A DNA stretch of 33,554 bases, from assembly GCF_014698115.1 (NCBI RefSeq), contig NZ_JACJSJ010000094.1, forward strand, positions 1 to 33,554, written 5' to 3'. The notes under the pieces are model-generated. The model made no database searches. It was not told the origin of the DNA and saw only the letters and a list, made by a program, of their open reading frames with translations. Every line of letters begins with the position of its first letter. Within the stretch, counting starts at the first letter, position 1. This DNA comes from Nostoc sp. FACHB-973 (GTDB taxonomy: Bacteria; Cyanobacteriota; Cyanobacteriia; Cyanobacteriales; Nostocaceae). Both the position numbers and the translations under genes were made by a program. Positions 1 to 8,694 of this stretch are shown one piece after another.

Positions 1-52
1 TCCCCTGCCTCCCCTGCCTCCCCACTCCCCACTCCCCACTCCCCACTCCCCC
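1..52. repeat. Short tandem repeat array (STRR type) at window edge
   Basis: Two 9-bp units (cccctgcct) are followed by four 7-bp units (ccccact), running directly into the stop codon of the minus-strand gene at 53-406. The reverse complement of this array closely matches the array at 1858-1926. Heptameric repeats of this kind are well known in heterocystous cyanobacteria. The array may continue beyond the window. Confidence 0.9.
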
Positions 53-406
53 TCATCCCACTTGGTCTAAATATTGATTAATATCATCAATGATGCGAGT
101 CAATTCGGCTTCTGTAGTTACGCGGATGTTAATGTTGCGAACAGTCAGCAGGACTTTGGCTGCGAAGGGAGTCGGCCAAATATTAGGATTGCAGAAAACT
201 TCTAAAAAGACTTCGCCAGTGTAACGATATTCCAAGGGAGGCTGGGGAGTGGCTTTACCGCCGCCAGGAATGGGTTTAGCAGCCACAGCTTTGAGGCGTT
301 CCATTAACTGGTCTATTGCTACCTTTAATTCTCGTGCTGCTTGGGGTGAAAAACTGAAGGACACAGAACCTTCAACTAAGTTGAGTGTTAGAGGAGTTGA
401 AGACAT
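53..406 (-). CDS. Small conserved hypothetical protein (117 aa)
   Basis: This is a soluble 117-residue protein with no membrane segment or signal peptide. It starts at an ATG (404-406). The N-terminal half reads as a beta-strand (LTLNLVEGSVSFSFS) followed by a helix, then a Pro/Gly-rich linker (about residues 43-57), then a second segment (EYRYTGEVFLEVFCNP) and a C-terminal helix ending DDINQYLDQVG. I do not recognise a named domain or catalytic motif; it resembles uncharacterised proteins restricted to cyanobacteria. Its stop codon lies at the edge of the repeat array at 1-52. It is divergent from the CDF transporter gene, with a 548-bp spacer, so the two are not an operon. Coding status is supported by full-length protein-like composition and an uninterrupted frame; function is unknown. 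Confidence 0.7.
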   Translation of the reverse strand: MSSTPLTLNLVEGSVSFSFSPQAARELKVAIDQLMERLKAVAAKPIPGGGKATPQPPLEYRYTGEVFLEVFCNPNIWPTPFAAKVLLTVRNINIRVTTEAELTRIIDDINQYLDQVG

Positions 407-954
407 TAGCTTTGTATTAAAACTTCTTGGTAATTACTAATGTTACCCCAATCAGTGGTTCACTTTAGAACTTGGTCAATTATCGAATAATCGATTGGAT
501 AGTGGCAGATAATTAACTATTTTTCCGGAAAAACCTTAGGAATTACATGTATGAATTACACAACTATAGCAATCCGATTTTATTTGGAGAATCACTCGTA
601 GAGGTAAGGGACTGGGGACTGGGGACTGGGGACTGGGAAGAAGGAATAAAGGTGTACTTAGCTTCCCAAAAATCAAATATGAGTCCTATAGAAAATTTAC
701 TGACAAATAAATTTAATTAAAATATTTCTCCTATTAATGCTAAAAATCTGCTGCCATCGCCAAAAGCATTCTCTACATATGTCTGCTTTCTAGCTAATTT
801 TAATTATAAATATTGTCAATAATTAGAATAAAAAATTGTCAGTTATAGAGAGACTTAACTCTTACTGTGTCAGACTTTGATACATTTTATTTGTATTTAT
901 TTGTGTTTTGAGTTTTACATTAGAAGTCATAGAACTTGATGTAATAAATAATCT
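407..954. other. AT-rich divergent intergenic spacer
   Basis: The 548-bp spacer separates the minus-strand hypothetical gene from the plus-strand CDF transporter. It contains one heptamer array at 608-637 and otherwise AT-rich sequence with no convincing ORF or RNA gene. It must hold the promoters for both flanking genes, but I could not place -35/-10 boxes with confidence. Confidence 0.6.
608..637. repeat. Heptamer tandem repeat (gggactg)n
   Basis: About four copies of gggactg lie in the spacer between two divergent genes. The unit differs by one base from the gggagtg unit used in the arrays at 1-52, 1858-1926 and 27111-27133. Confidence 0.9.
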
Positions 955-1857
955 ATGATTTCCGATAACCGTGCCGAAGTGCGAAAAGTTTTAATTATCA
1001 CCCTGGTACTCAACCTATTTGTAATGGGATTGAAAGCACTTGTGGGGTACTGGACGGGTTCTTTGAGTTTACTAGCTGATGCTTTGCATAGTGTGACCGA
1101 TAGTGCTAACAACGTTTTAGGATTAATTGCGAGTAAATTTTCTTCTCCACAACCCGATCGCGAGCATCCTTATGGACACAGCAAGTTTGAAGCGGTGGGA
1201 GCATTAGGAATCGCGGCCTTTTTGGGAATAGCCTGTTTTGAGATCCTCCAAGGAGCAATTGAGCGAATTCTCAAAGGTGGTGGTGAACCTGTGAAAATAT
1301 CGCCCCCTGAGTTGTGGTTATTGCTAATTGTGTTGGGTGTAAATATTTTCGTAGCGTTTTACGAACGTGGTGTGGGTAAGCGGGTAGGTAGCCCGATTCT
1401 CATTGCTGATGCTACACACACCATGAGTGATATTTGGGTGACAATTTCTGTAATTGGCGGCTTGATCGGAGTTTGGCTGGGTTATCAATGGATGGATATC
1501 GTGTTAGCTTTTCCTGTGGCTTTGTTGGTATTTTGGAGTGGTTGGTCAGTTTTAAAAGAGAATTTACCTTGGCTGGTAGATCAAATGGCGATCGCACCAG
1601 AAGCAATCCATGCCATCGCTACTTCTGTCCCTGGTGTGATTAACTGTCATGCGATCGCTTCTCGCGGTGTTCTTGGTCGTCAAGTGTTCATTGAAATGCA
1701 TTTAATTGTAGACGCACCAGATGTAGAAACTGCCCACCAGATCACCGAAGAAGTCGAAAGCCGATTAGAAGAACGGTTTCGTCCTGTGAGGATTTTAATT
1801 CACGTCGAGCCACCGGGATATAAGTCTGAGCAAATTAGTTTTGAGGCGAAGGGATGA
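955..1857 (+). CDS. Cation diffusion facilitator (CDF) transporter, zinc-type
   Basis: A 300-residue inner-membrane metal/proton antiporter of the CDF family that would export divalent cations from the cytoplasm. Hydrophobic segments fall near residues 12-32, 36-58, 83-100, 118-136, 153-175 and 180-198, followed by a cytoplasmic C-terminal domain (about 205-300) of the usual CDF type. The metal site is visible as HxxxD in both TM2 (H45, D49, in LADALHSVTD) and TM5 (H155, D159, in ADATHTMSD). That His/Asp pairing is the one associated with Zn-transporting CDFs, whereas iron/manganese types usually have Asp in place of the first His. The TM2-TM3 loop carries the CDF signature DREHPYGHSKFE (68-79). 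Length is normal. It appears monocistronic, and its stop codon runs directly into a heptamer array. Zinc specificity is inferred. Confidence 0.93.
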   Translation: MISDNRAEVRKVLIITLVLNLFVMGLKALVGYWTGSLSLLADALHSVTDSANNVLGLIASKFSSPQPDREHPYGHSKFEAVGALGIAAFLGIACFEILQGAIERILKGGGEPVKISPPELWLLLIVLGVNIFVAFYERGVGKRVGSPILIADATHTMSDIWVTISVIGGLIGVWLGYQWMDIVLAFPVALLVFWSGWSVLKENLPWLVDQMAIAPEAIHAIATSVPGVINCHAIASRGVLGRQVFIEMHLIVDAPDVETAHQITEEVESRLEERFRPVRILIHVEPPGYKSEQISFEAKG

Positions 1858-1926
1858 GGGGGAGTGGGGAGTGGGGAGTGGGGAGTGGGGAGTGGGGAGG
1901 CAGGGGAGGCAGGGGAGGCAGGGGGA
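1858..1926. repeat. STRR array, inverted partner of the array at 1-52
   Basis: About five gggagtg heptamers are followed by three 9-bp aggcagggg units, starting at the TGA stop of the CDF gene. Its sequence closely matches the reverse complement of 1-60, including the GGATGAGGG at the gene end. The two arrays therefore flank 53-1857 as inverted repeats. Confidence 0.9.
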
Positions 1927-1960
1927 GAAATAACAAATGCCCAATGACAACATTTTCGTA

Positions 1961-2365
1961 TTAATTATTACAATTGTTAACTAAATTGGCGACGATCGCA
2001 ACTAGTTCGCTTGGATCGACTGGTTTAGGTACATGAATCTGAAAGCCTGCTTCTAGGGCGGTTTTACGATACTCCAGATCGCCGTAGGCGGTTAAGGCAA
2101 TGGCGGGGAGTTTTCCGTAAATGTCCGGTTTGAGCGACCGGATTTTGCGGATGAGGGTGTAGCCGTCTTCACTCGGCATGGCAATATCACATATCAAGAT
2201 ATCAGGCTGCAATTGGGGTAATACTTTCAATGCGGCGGCTGCGGATGCAACTGCTGTGACAGATGCTCCATCTGCTTCTAGTACAGTTGTGACATAAAAG
2301 CGACTATCATCATCATCATCAACTACGAGGATGTTTAAGCCAACAAGAGGGAGAGGAGGTTCCAT
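1961..2365 (-). CDS. Single-domain response regulator
   Basis: A 134-residue protein consisting of one receiver (REC) domain with no output domain. The acidic pocket is VVDDDDDSR (about residues 14-22), the phospho-acceptor is D60 in DILICDIAMPSEDG, the switch Thr is T92 (LTAYG), and the conserved Lys is K114 (VPKPVD). Such stand-alone receivers pass phosphate in relays or act on protein targets. It starts at the ATG at 2363-2365, with GGAG at 2371-2374 giving good spacing. It is transcribed divergently from the phytochrome operon, so it may share regulatory sequence in 2366-2803 and may belong to the same signalling circuit; that link is inferred from position only. Cyanobacterial receivers of this form often lie beside hybrid kinases. 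Confidence 0.92.
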   Translation of the reverse strand: MEPPLPLVGLNILVVDDDDDSRFYVTTVLEADGASVTAVASAAAALKVLPQLQPDILICDIAMPSEDGYTLIRKIRSLKPDIYGKLPAIALTAYGDLEYRKTALEAGFQIHVPKPVDPSELVAIVANLVNNCNN

Positions 2366-2803
2366 AACATCTCCATATAACGTTGATAAGATAAAAATTA
2401 TTGCTAATGACCTGCTTGTTTTATTTTCTCACTGGCCACATCATTGGTAATTTTACTGCGATCGCGCCTTTTTTTCTAGAAAATAACTCAACTCCTTGAC
2501 TACTATTCAATTTACAGCTAATTTTTCGCTAGCATTTATATTCTTGCTACCTAGATAAAATTCCCTTGAACTCTATATTTATTTACATAAAGAAAATTAT
2601 CTTGGATAAATAGTATTTTAATCATAAAATCTGATCGTAAAGCTTTTATAATAAATTTTGGTCGGATTTATTTAGATAGATTAAACCAAAAAATTGACAA
2701 CTAAATTAGACATCCTCTTACCAACCCGCTGGAAGCTCTTTATCAAATTAGTGAATAACGGGTTGAAAGTCCTCATTTTCAGGAAATCTTAGGAGGCTAT
2801 AAA
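2366..2803. other. Divergent intergenic region upstream of the phytochrome operon
   Basis: This AT-rich stretch separates the minus-strand response regulator from the plus-strand phytochrome operon. It contains a HIP1-like octamer near 2459 and a weak inverted repeat (aacccg...cgggtt, about 2723-2764). It must hold promoters for both directions. I saw no other gene. Confidence 0.55.
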
Positions 2804-2896
2804 GTGTTTAATAGACCACCAAAGACTTTTAAAATATCTTCTGATATTGAGGTAGATTGCTCAGGCATACTAGTCATCATTGGTATTAAAGCGTGA
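2804..2896 (+). CDS. Possible 30-codon leader ORF overlapping the phytochrome start
   Basis: A GTG at 2804 follows a perfect AGGAGG (2791-2796) with 7-nt spacing and opens a 30-codon frame (peptide starting MFNRPPKTF, ending IIGIKA). Its TGA stop (2894-2896) overlaps the GTG start of the phytochrome gene (2893-2895) as GTGA. Start/stop overlaps of this form usually signal translational coupling. The phytochrome GTG has no good ribosome binding site of its own. Whether the peptide has a function, or only delivers ribosomes to the phytochrome start, cannot be told from sequence. The peptide matches nothing I recognise. Confidence 0.45.
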   Translation: MFNRPPKTFKISSDIEVDCSGILVIIGIKA

Positions 2897-5154
2897 ACAC
2901 TAACGATATTACCGTTCCCTTTGAAGTTGATCTCACCAACTGCGATCGAGAGCCAATTCATATTCCTGGCTCTATTCAACCTCATGGAGTCCTTTTGGCA
3001 TTAAAAGAACCAGAGCTAATTATCCTTCAATGTAGCAATAATACTTACTCTTTATTTGGCATTAGTCCGGAACAATTACTAAATCAACCTTTAAGTAACT
3101 TCTTAGAATCTGAACAAATTAATTTTTTGCAAGATTGTTTATCTCAACAGGATTTGCAAATTGTCAATCCTCTGGAATTTACAATCAAATCTGGCGATAA
3201 AAATTTACATTATGATGTGATTATTCATCGTTCATCTCAAATTTTGGTTCTGGAATTAGAACCGACATTCTTAGAAAAAAGTAACGCCTTTTTTAAATTT
3301 TATCATTTACTTAAACAAGCTATATCTCAATTACAGGTGGCATCGAGTGTCATAGAACTAAGTCAAATTCTTGCCCAAGAAGTTAAAAAAATGACTGGTT
3401 TTGAACGGGTGATGGTCTATCGCTTCGATGAGGATTGGAACGGCATAGTTATTGCTGAACAAAAGCCAGAATATCTGACATCTTATTTAGGCTTACACTA
3501 TCCAGCTTCGGATATTCCCGTACAAGCTAGGCAACTCTACAGCCAAAATTGGTTGAGGCTAATACCGAATGCTGACTATCAACCAGCAGCAATTTTACCT
3601 GCAAATAATCCCTTGACTGGGCAGCCTTTAGATTTAAGTAAGTCGGTGTTGCGGAGTGTTTCGCCTTTACATATTGAGTATATGCATAATATGGGCGTAA
3701 CGGCATCAATGTCAATTTCCATTATGAAAAATCAAAAATTATGGGGACTAATTGCTTGTCATCATCAATCACCCAAATATGTTCCCTATGAAATTCGTCA
3801 TGCTTGTGAATTTTTGGGACAAATTACATCTGTAGAACTGAGTGGAAAAGAGGATAGTGAAGATACTGAATCCAAAATTAATTTGAAATCAGTTCATAGC
3901 AAATTAGTAGAGTTCATGTCGGCAGAAAATAACTTTCTTGAAGGTTTAATTCAGCATCAACCGAATCTATTTAATCTTGTCAATGCCGAGGGAGCAGTGG
4001 TATCTTTTGAGAAAGAATATTTTTCAGTTGGCAATACTCCCGAAAAGCCAGATATTCAAAATTTAATCGAATGGATTTATCAAAATGTCCAGGAAGAAAT
4101 TTTTTACACTGATTCGCTATCACAAATTTATCCAGAAGGAGAAAAATTCGGTGACGTGGCTAGTGGCTTGATGGCGCTTTCATTTTCCAAAATTCAGAGA
4201 AACTATGTTTTATGGTTTCGCCCAGAGGTAGTGCGGACTGTCAATTGGGGAGGTAACCCGAATAAACCTGTAGAGGTAACGGGAAATGGCAGTTTGCGTT
4301 TATCACCCCGGAAATCCTTCGAGTCATGGAAAGAAACGGTGCGGTTAAAATCTCTGAGTTGGAAACCTTATGAAGTGAGTGCGGCACTGGAGTTGAGAAG
4401 CGCTATTATTGGTGTGGTGTTGCGAAAAGCAGATGAACTAGCGCAGCTCAATATTGAACTAGAACGTAGAAACAACGAATTAGATGCCTTTGCCTACATT
4501 GCTTCTCATGATTTGAAAGAACCACTGCGCGGTATTCATAATTATTCCAATTTCCTCATTGAAGACTACGGCGAAATTCTCGACGAAGAAGGTAGGCACA
4601 AGTTAAGAACTCTGATTCGTTTGACTCAGCGTATGGAAGATTTAATTGATTCGCTGCTACATTTTTCCCGCTTAGGAAGGATAGATCTTTCTATGCAGGA
4701 TACTGATATTAATAGTATTGTTCAGCGAAATTTAGACTTGTTGAGCGCCCGAATTGAGGAGATGGGGGTAGAAATCCGGATTCCTAGACCATTACCAACA
4801 GTGTATTGCGATCGCGTCCAAGTAGGCGAAGTCTTTAACAATCTCATTGCCAACGCCATTAAATACAACGATAAACCCGAAAAATGGATTGAAATTGGCT
4901 ATGTTGAAGCCGCTTCACCTGCACCAGTAACATTCTATGTGCGAGATAACGGCATTGGAATTCGAGAAAAACACTTTGAGGCGATTTTCCGCATCTTTAA
5001 ACGGCTACACGGGCCAAGCAAATATGGTGGCGGTACAGGTGCGGGATTGACCATCACGAAAAAAATTGTCGAGCGACATGGCGGTAAAATCTGGGTGGAG
5101 TCAACTTACGGCGAAGGCAGTACGTTTTATTTCACATTACAAGGAGTAGACTGA
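2893..5154 (+). CDS. bphP: Bacteriophytochrome histidine kinase (biliverdin-binding type)
   Basis: A 753-residue red/far-red photoreceptor kinase with PAS-GAF-PHY-HisKA-HATPase order. The chromophore Cys is expected at C17 (TNCDREPIHIPGSIQPHG), the position used by biliverdin-binding BphPs. The GAF site that carries Cys in Cph1-type phytochromes reads SPLHIEYM, with no Cys. Other photosensory landmarks are the PASDIP motif (204-209), H260, H290 and the PHY tongue motif PRKSF (472-476). The kinase part has phospho-acceptor H539 (IASHDLKEPLRG), N-box N654, G1 box DNGIG (685-689) and a glycine-rich lid GGGTGAG (712-718). The GTG start is chosen because an in-frame TAA lies at 2887-2889 and the conserved Cys needs only a short N-terminus. 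It is followed after 4 bp by an Rcp1-like regulator, its probable phosphorylation partner. The gene symbol names the type, not a specific orthologue. Confidence 0.95.
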   Translation: MNTNDITVPFEVDLTNCDREPIHIPGSIQPHGVLLALKEPELIILQCSNNTYSLFGISPEQLLNQPLSNFLESEQINFLQDCLSQQDLQIVNPLEFTIKSGDKNLHYDVIIHRSSQILVLELEPTFLEKSNAFFKFYHLLKQAISQLQVASSVIELSQILAQEVKKMTGFERVMVYRFDEDWNGIVIAEQKPEYLTSYLGLHYPASDIPVQARQLYSQNWLRLIPNADYQPAAILPANNPLTGQPLDLSKSVLRSVSPLHIEYMHNMGVTASMSISIMKNQKLWGLIACHHQSPKYVPYEIRHACEFLGQITSVELSGKEDSEDTESKINLKSVHSKLVEFMSAENNFLEGLIQHQPNLFNLVNAEGAVVSFEKEYFSVGNTPEKPDIQNLIEWIYQNVQEEIFYTDSLSQIYPEGEKFGDVASGLMALSFSKIQRNYVLWFRPEVVRTVNWGGNPNKPVEVTGNGSLRLSPRKSFESWKETVRLKSLSWKPYEVSAALELRSAIIGVVLRKADELAQLNIELERRNNELDAFAYIASHDLKEPLRGIHNYSNFLIEDYGEILDEEGRHKLRTLIRLTQRMEDLIDSLLHFSRLGRIDLSMQDTDINSIVQRNLDLLSARIEEMGVEIRIPRPLPTVYCDRVQVGEVFNNLIANAIKYNDKPEKWIEIGYVEAASPAPVTFYVRDNGIGIREKHFEAIFRIFKRLHGPSKYGGGTGAGLTITKKIVERHGGKIWVESTYGEGSTFYFTLQGVD

Positions 5155-5158
5155 ACTC

Positions 5159-5614
5159 ATGATTGGCAAAACCGCCCAACCTTTGCTTGTGATTGAAGAC
5201 AGCGATGAAGACTTTGAAGCGCTATGTCGAGTCATGCGCCGAGAAGCTGTGATTAATCCCGTCTTTCGCTGTACCGATGGTGATGAAGCGCTGGACTTTC
5301 TCTACCACACTGGTTCCTACAGCGATTCTCAGAAATTTCCTTGTCCCTCGATTATTTTGCTCGACCTGAATTTACCAGGAACCGATGGGCGAGAAGTCTT
5401 AGAGCAAATCAAGCAGGATCGAAACCTCAAAAATATTCCTGTGGTTGTATTTACAACTTCTTCTAACCCTAAAGATATTGAAGTATGTTATCGATATTGC
5501 ATTGCTAGTTATATATTAAAACCAATCGACATCAACAGATTGGTACAAACTATTCAAAGTTTTATCACTTATTGGTTAGATATCGTAGTTCTCCCTGATG
5601 CTGTTAGCAAGTAG
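5159..5614 (+). CDS. Rcp1-like phytochrome response regulator
   Basis: A 151-residue receiver-only protein of the Rcp family that pairs with cyanobacterial phytochromes. The acidic pair is E13/D14, the phospho-acceptor is D69 (IILLDLNLPGTDG), the switch region is TTSS (99-102), and the conserved Lys is K121 (ILKPID). The C-terminal extension after the receiver (SFITYWLDIVVLP) matches the aromatic tail that forms the Rcp1-type dimer. It starts 4 bp after the phytochrome stop, with AAGGAG about 14 nt upstream of its ATG, so it is co-transcribed. The expected role is accepting phosphate from H539 of the phytochrome. No DNA-binding output domain is present, so a further partner is needed; the next gene in the operon is a candidate. 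Confidence 0.93.
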   Translation: MIGKTAQPLLVIEDSDEDFEALCRVMRREAVINPVFRCTDGDEALDFLYHTGSYSDSQKFPCPSIILLDLNLPGTDGREVLEQIKQDRNLKNIPVVVFTTSSNPKDIEVCYRYCIASYILKPIDINRLVQTIQSFITYWLDIVVLPDAVSK

Positions 5615-5616
5615 TC

Positions 5617-8600
5617 ATGGCACAGCCGCTAACCATTTTAATTATCGATGATTCTCCTGAAGACCGACAGGTTTATCGTCGCTATCTCCTGCAAGACCAA
5701 GAACACAGCTACACAATTCTCGAAGCAGAATCGGGAGAGGAAGCGTTGGCATTATGTCAAGAGTTGCAGCCTGAGGGGATTTTATTAGACTTTCTTTTAC
5801 CAGACATGGATGGACTGGAATTTCTGGCAGAATTACGGCAGCAGTTAAAGGGAAATACGCCAGCTGTAATTATGTTAACAGGATATGGCAACGAGTCCGT
5901 GGCTGTCCAGGCGATGAAAAGTGGTGTCCAAGATTATCTAATCAAGGGACAGACAACAGCAGAACGTTTGCGTTCTACTGTCTACTCAGCAATCAAAAAT
6001 ACTCAGTTACGTCAGCAACTACAACGCAGCGAAGAACGTTTTCGCACTTCGGTGGAAAATATGCTCGATTGCTTTGGCATTTACTCAGCCATTCGTAACG
6101 AGACGGGTGAAATACTTGATTTTTGCGTTGATTATGTGAATGCCGCAGCTTGTGAATTTACCCAGATGAATAAGGAGGAACAGCGGGGCAAAGGGTTATG
6201 TGAAATTTTACCGAATTTTCGAGCCAGTGAATTGTTTGATGAGTGTTGCCAAGTTATAGAAACGGGTAATCCTTTGGTGAAAGAATCACTCATCTACACT
6301 TTAAATTTTGATAGCAATCAGGTGTTAACCAAAACCATTGATATTCGCATCACCAAAATGGGGGATGGTTTTGTCGCTTCCTGGCGGGATGTAACTGAGA
6401 AACACCAAGCACAAGAACGATGGCGCGAGAGTCAGCAGTTGATCGAACGCATTGCCGAAACTACTCCCGGAATTTTGTATGTTTACGACTTAGTTAAACA
6501 ACAGAATGTCTATATTAATAGTCAGGTTAGTAAATTGCTTGGCTACACTCCAGAGCAAGTTCAAGAAATGGGAACACAGTTCTTACCCAAGATCATGCAT
6601 CCTGAGGATTTCGCTCAACTTCCTAGTGTGTTCCAAGAACTTGGCTCAATTCAAGATAGCAATATCGTGGAAAATGAATATCGGATGCGACACGCCAATG
6701 GAGAATGGCGCTGGTTTTTTAGTAGAGATACTATATTCACCAGGAATTCTGATGGTTCCCCACGCCAAATTATCGGTACAAGCTTTGATATCACTGAACG
6801 TAAGCAGACAGAAGAACAGCTACGTTTAAGCAACGAGCGTTTCCAACTAGCAGCAGCGGCGGTTAATTGCCTAATTTATGACTGGGATCTGGAAAACGAC
6901 AGAATTGACAGGACTGAAGGACTAACTAAAATTTTGGGTTACTCCTTAAAGGAAGCACCAACAACCCATCAATGGTGGAAAGAGCAAATTCATCCCGAAG
7001 ATAGAGAGGGTTTAATTCATCACTTCCACGCTATAGTCTCTGCCAATGAAAATCACTATACGGTTGAGTATAGGGCACGACACAAAGACCAGGAATATCG
7101 ATATGTGCTGGATCAGGGAGTGATTACACGAGATGCTAATGGCCAGGTAATTCGGGCAGTGGGTAGTACAACAGATATTAGCGATCGCAAACGTGCTGAA
7201 TTTGCTTTGCAAGAAAGTGAAGCTAAATTCCGCCGCATTGTCGAATCTAATATAGTTGGGATTTATTTCGGTGACTTCAGCGGTCGAGTCTATGAAGCAA
7301 ATGACGCTTTCTTAGAAACCTTCGGTTACACCCGTGAAGATTTGGCAGCCGGAATCATCCGCTGGAATTCCATGACACCGCCAGAATATCAAACCCTCGA
7401 CCAGCAAAAAATTCAAGAACTGCAAGTTTCTGGTGTTTGTACTCCCTTCGAGAAGGAATATCTTCACAAAAATGGTACTCGGATTCCAGTTCTACTAGGA
7501 ATTGCCCGGATAGAAGGCACAAAGGACAACGGTTATAGCGTCTGCTTCGTTCTCGACCTCACCCAACGCAAACGTGCTGAACTAGCGCTACGCGAAAGCG
7601 AGGAACGCTACCGCTACTTATCCAATGCCATGCCACAACTCGTTTGGATCTGCAATCCTCAGGGTGAATGTGAACATGTGAATGAACGCTGGTATGAATT
7701 TACTGGACAATCAGTTGAGGAGGTAATGGGGTTTGGCTGGACAAAAGCTATCCATCCAGACGACATCGAAGCAGCTATGGCAGGATGGACTCAAGCCTTG
7801 CAAACAGGGGAACTCTACCAACAGGAAATCCGCTATCAAAAACGCGATGGTAGCAGTTCTTGGCATTTAGTACGAGGTGTGCCCATCAAGGATGAACAAG
7901 GAAGTGTCATCAAGTGGTTTGGCACAAGTACAGATATTGACGATCGCAAACACTTAGAAGCCGAACGCAATCAACTTTTGCAACTTGAGCAAGCCGCCCG
8001 CGCCCAAGCTGAAGCTGCTAACCGCACTAAAGATGAGTTTGTGGCAATGGTATCCCATGACCTACGCTCTCCACTCAACGCCATTCTCGGCTGGGTGCAA
8101 CTGCTGCAAAGGAGCAAATTCGATGAAGCCAACCTCCCTAAAGCTCTCGAAACCATTGAACGCAATGCCAGGTCTCAGGAAAAACTTCTCGAAGACCTAC
8201 TAAATATGTCTCGCATCCTCCAAGGGAAGCTACAACTTGAGGTCAGCCAAGTTAATCTCGGAGTAGTTGTAGGCGCAGCAATAGAAACTGCTTACCCATC
8301 GGCAAACTCCAAAAATATTCGTTTAGAGTCCATAATTGACAGGTCAATTTCCACAATTTCCGGCGATATCAACCGTTTACTGCAAATTCTCGGCAATTTA
8401 CTCACCAACGCTATTAAATTCACCCCGTCAGGGGGAAAAGTAGAAGTTAGATTGTTTGGCAATGGCTCTCATGCCCAAATCACAGTTAGCGATACAGGTA
8501 TGGGCATCAGCCCAGAGTTTGTGCCCTACGTTTTTGAACGCTATCATCAAGGACATTCCACTCACAAACAAGGTGGTCTAGGACTGGGTTTGGCCATCGC

Positions 8601-8694
8601 CCGTCATCTCGTCGAATTACATGGCGGCTCTATTCAAGTTGCTAGTCCTGGCGTTGGACAAGGAGCTACTTTTACCATCAAGTTGCCGTTATAA
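5617..8694 (+). CDS. REC / multi-PAS sensor histidine kinase
   Basis: A 1025-residue cytoplasmic kinase with an N-terminal receiver (phospho-acceptor D58 in ILLDFLLPDMDG, Lys K110), then about five PAS/PAC repeats (roughly 140-262, 270-395, 405-525, 530-655, 660-780), a short coiled coil (780-805), HisKA (H814 in MVSHDLRSPLNAIL) and HATPase (N931, DTGMG at 959-963, GGLGLGL at 986-992). PAC-type ends such as DITERK, DISDRK and DIDDRK recur and mark the PAS boundaries. There are no membrane segments. The start is 2 bp after the Rcp-like gene, implying tight coupling within the phytochrome operon. The N-terminal receiver could take phosphate from the phytochrome, making this a second tier of the relay; that is inference. 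PAS ligands cannot be read from the sequence. Confidence 0.93.
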   Translation: MAQPLTILIIDDSPEDRQVYRRYLLQDQEHSYTILEAESGEEALALCQELQPEGILLDFLLPDMDGLEFLAELRQQLKGNTPAVIMLTGYGNESVAVQAMKSGVQDYLIKGQTTAERLRSTVYSAIKNTQLRQQLQRSEERFRTSVENMLDCFGIYSAIRNETGEILDFCVDYVNAAACEFTQMNKEEQRGKGLCEILPNFRASELFDECCQVIETGNPLVKESLIYTLNFDSNQVLTKTIDIRITKMGDGFVASWRDVTEKHQAQERWRESQQLIERIAETTPGILYVYDLVKQQNVYINSQVSKLLGYTPEQVQEMGTQFLPKIMHPEDFAQLPSVFQELGSIQDSNIVENEYRMRHANGEWRWFFSRDTIFTRNSDGSPRQIIGTSFDITERKQTEEQLRLSNERFQLAAAAVNCLIYDWDLENDRIDRTEGLTKILGYSLKEAPTTHQWWKEQIHPEDREGLIHHFHAIVSANENHYTVEYRARHKDQEYRYVLDQGVITRDANGQVIRAVGSTTDISDRKRAEFALQESEAKFRRIVESNIVGIYFGDFSGRVYEANDAFLETFGYTREDLAAGIIRWNSMTPPEYQTLDQQKIQELQVSGVCTPFEKEYLHKNGTRIPVLLGIARIEGTKDNGYSVCFVLDLTQRKRAELALRESEERYRYLSNAMPQLVWICNPQGECEHVNERWYEFTGQSVEEVMGFGWTKAIHPDDIEAAMAGWTQALQTGELYQQEIRYQKRDGSSSWHLVRGVPIKDEQGSVIKWFGTSTDIDDRKHLEAERNQLLQLEQAARAQAEAANRTKDEFVAMVSHDLRSPLNAILGWVQLLQRSKFDEANLPKALETIERNARSQEKLLEDLLNMSRILQGKLQLEVSQVNLGVVVGAAIETAYPSANSKNIRLESIIDRSISTISGDINRLLQILGNLLTNAIKFTPSGGKVEVRLFGNGSHAQITVSDTGMGISPEFVPYVFERYHQGHSTHKQGGLGLGLAIARHLVELHGGSIQVASPGVGQGATFTIKLPL

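Noticed and set aside
6506..6829. 107-codon plus-strand ORF inside the multi-PAS kinase
   Set aside because: It is an out-of-frame shadow; the kinase frame is continuous through it with intact PAS motifs, so there is no frameshift.
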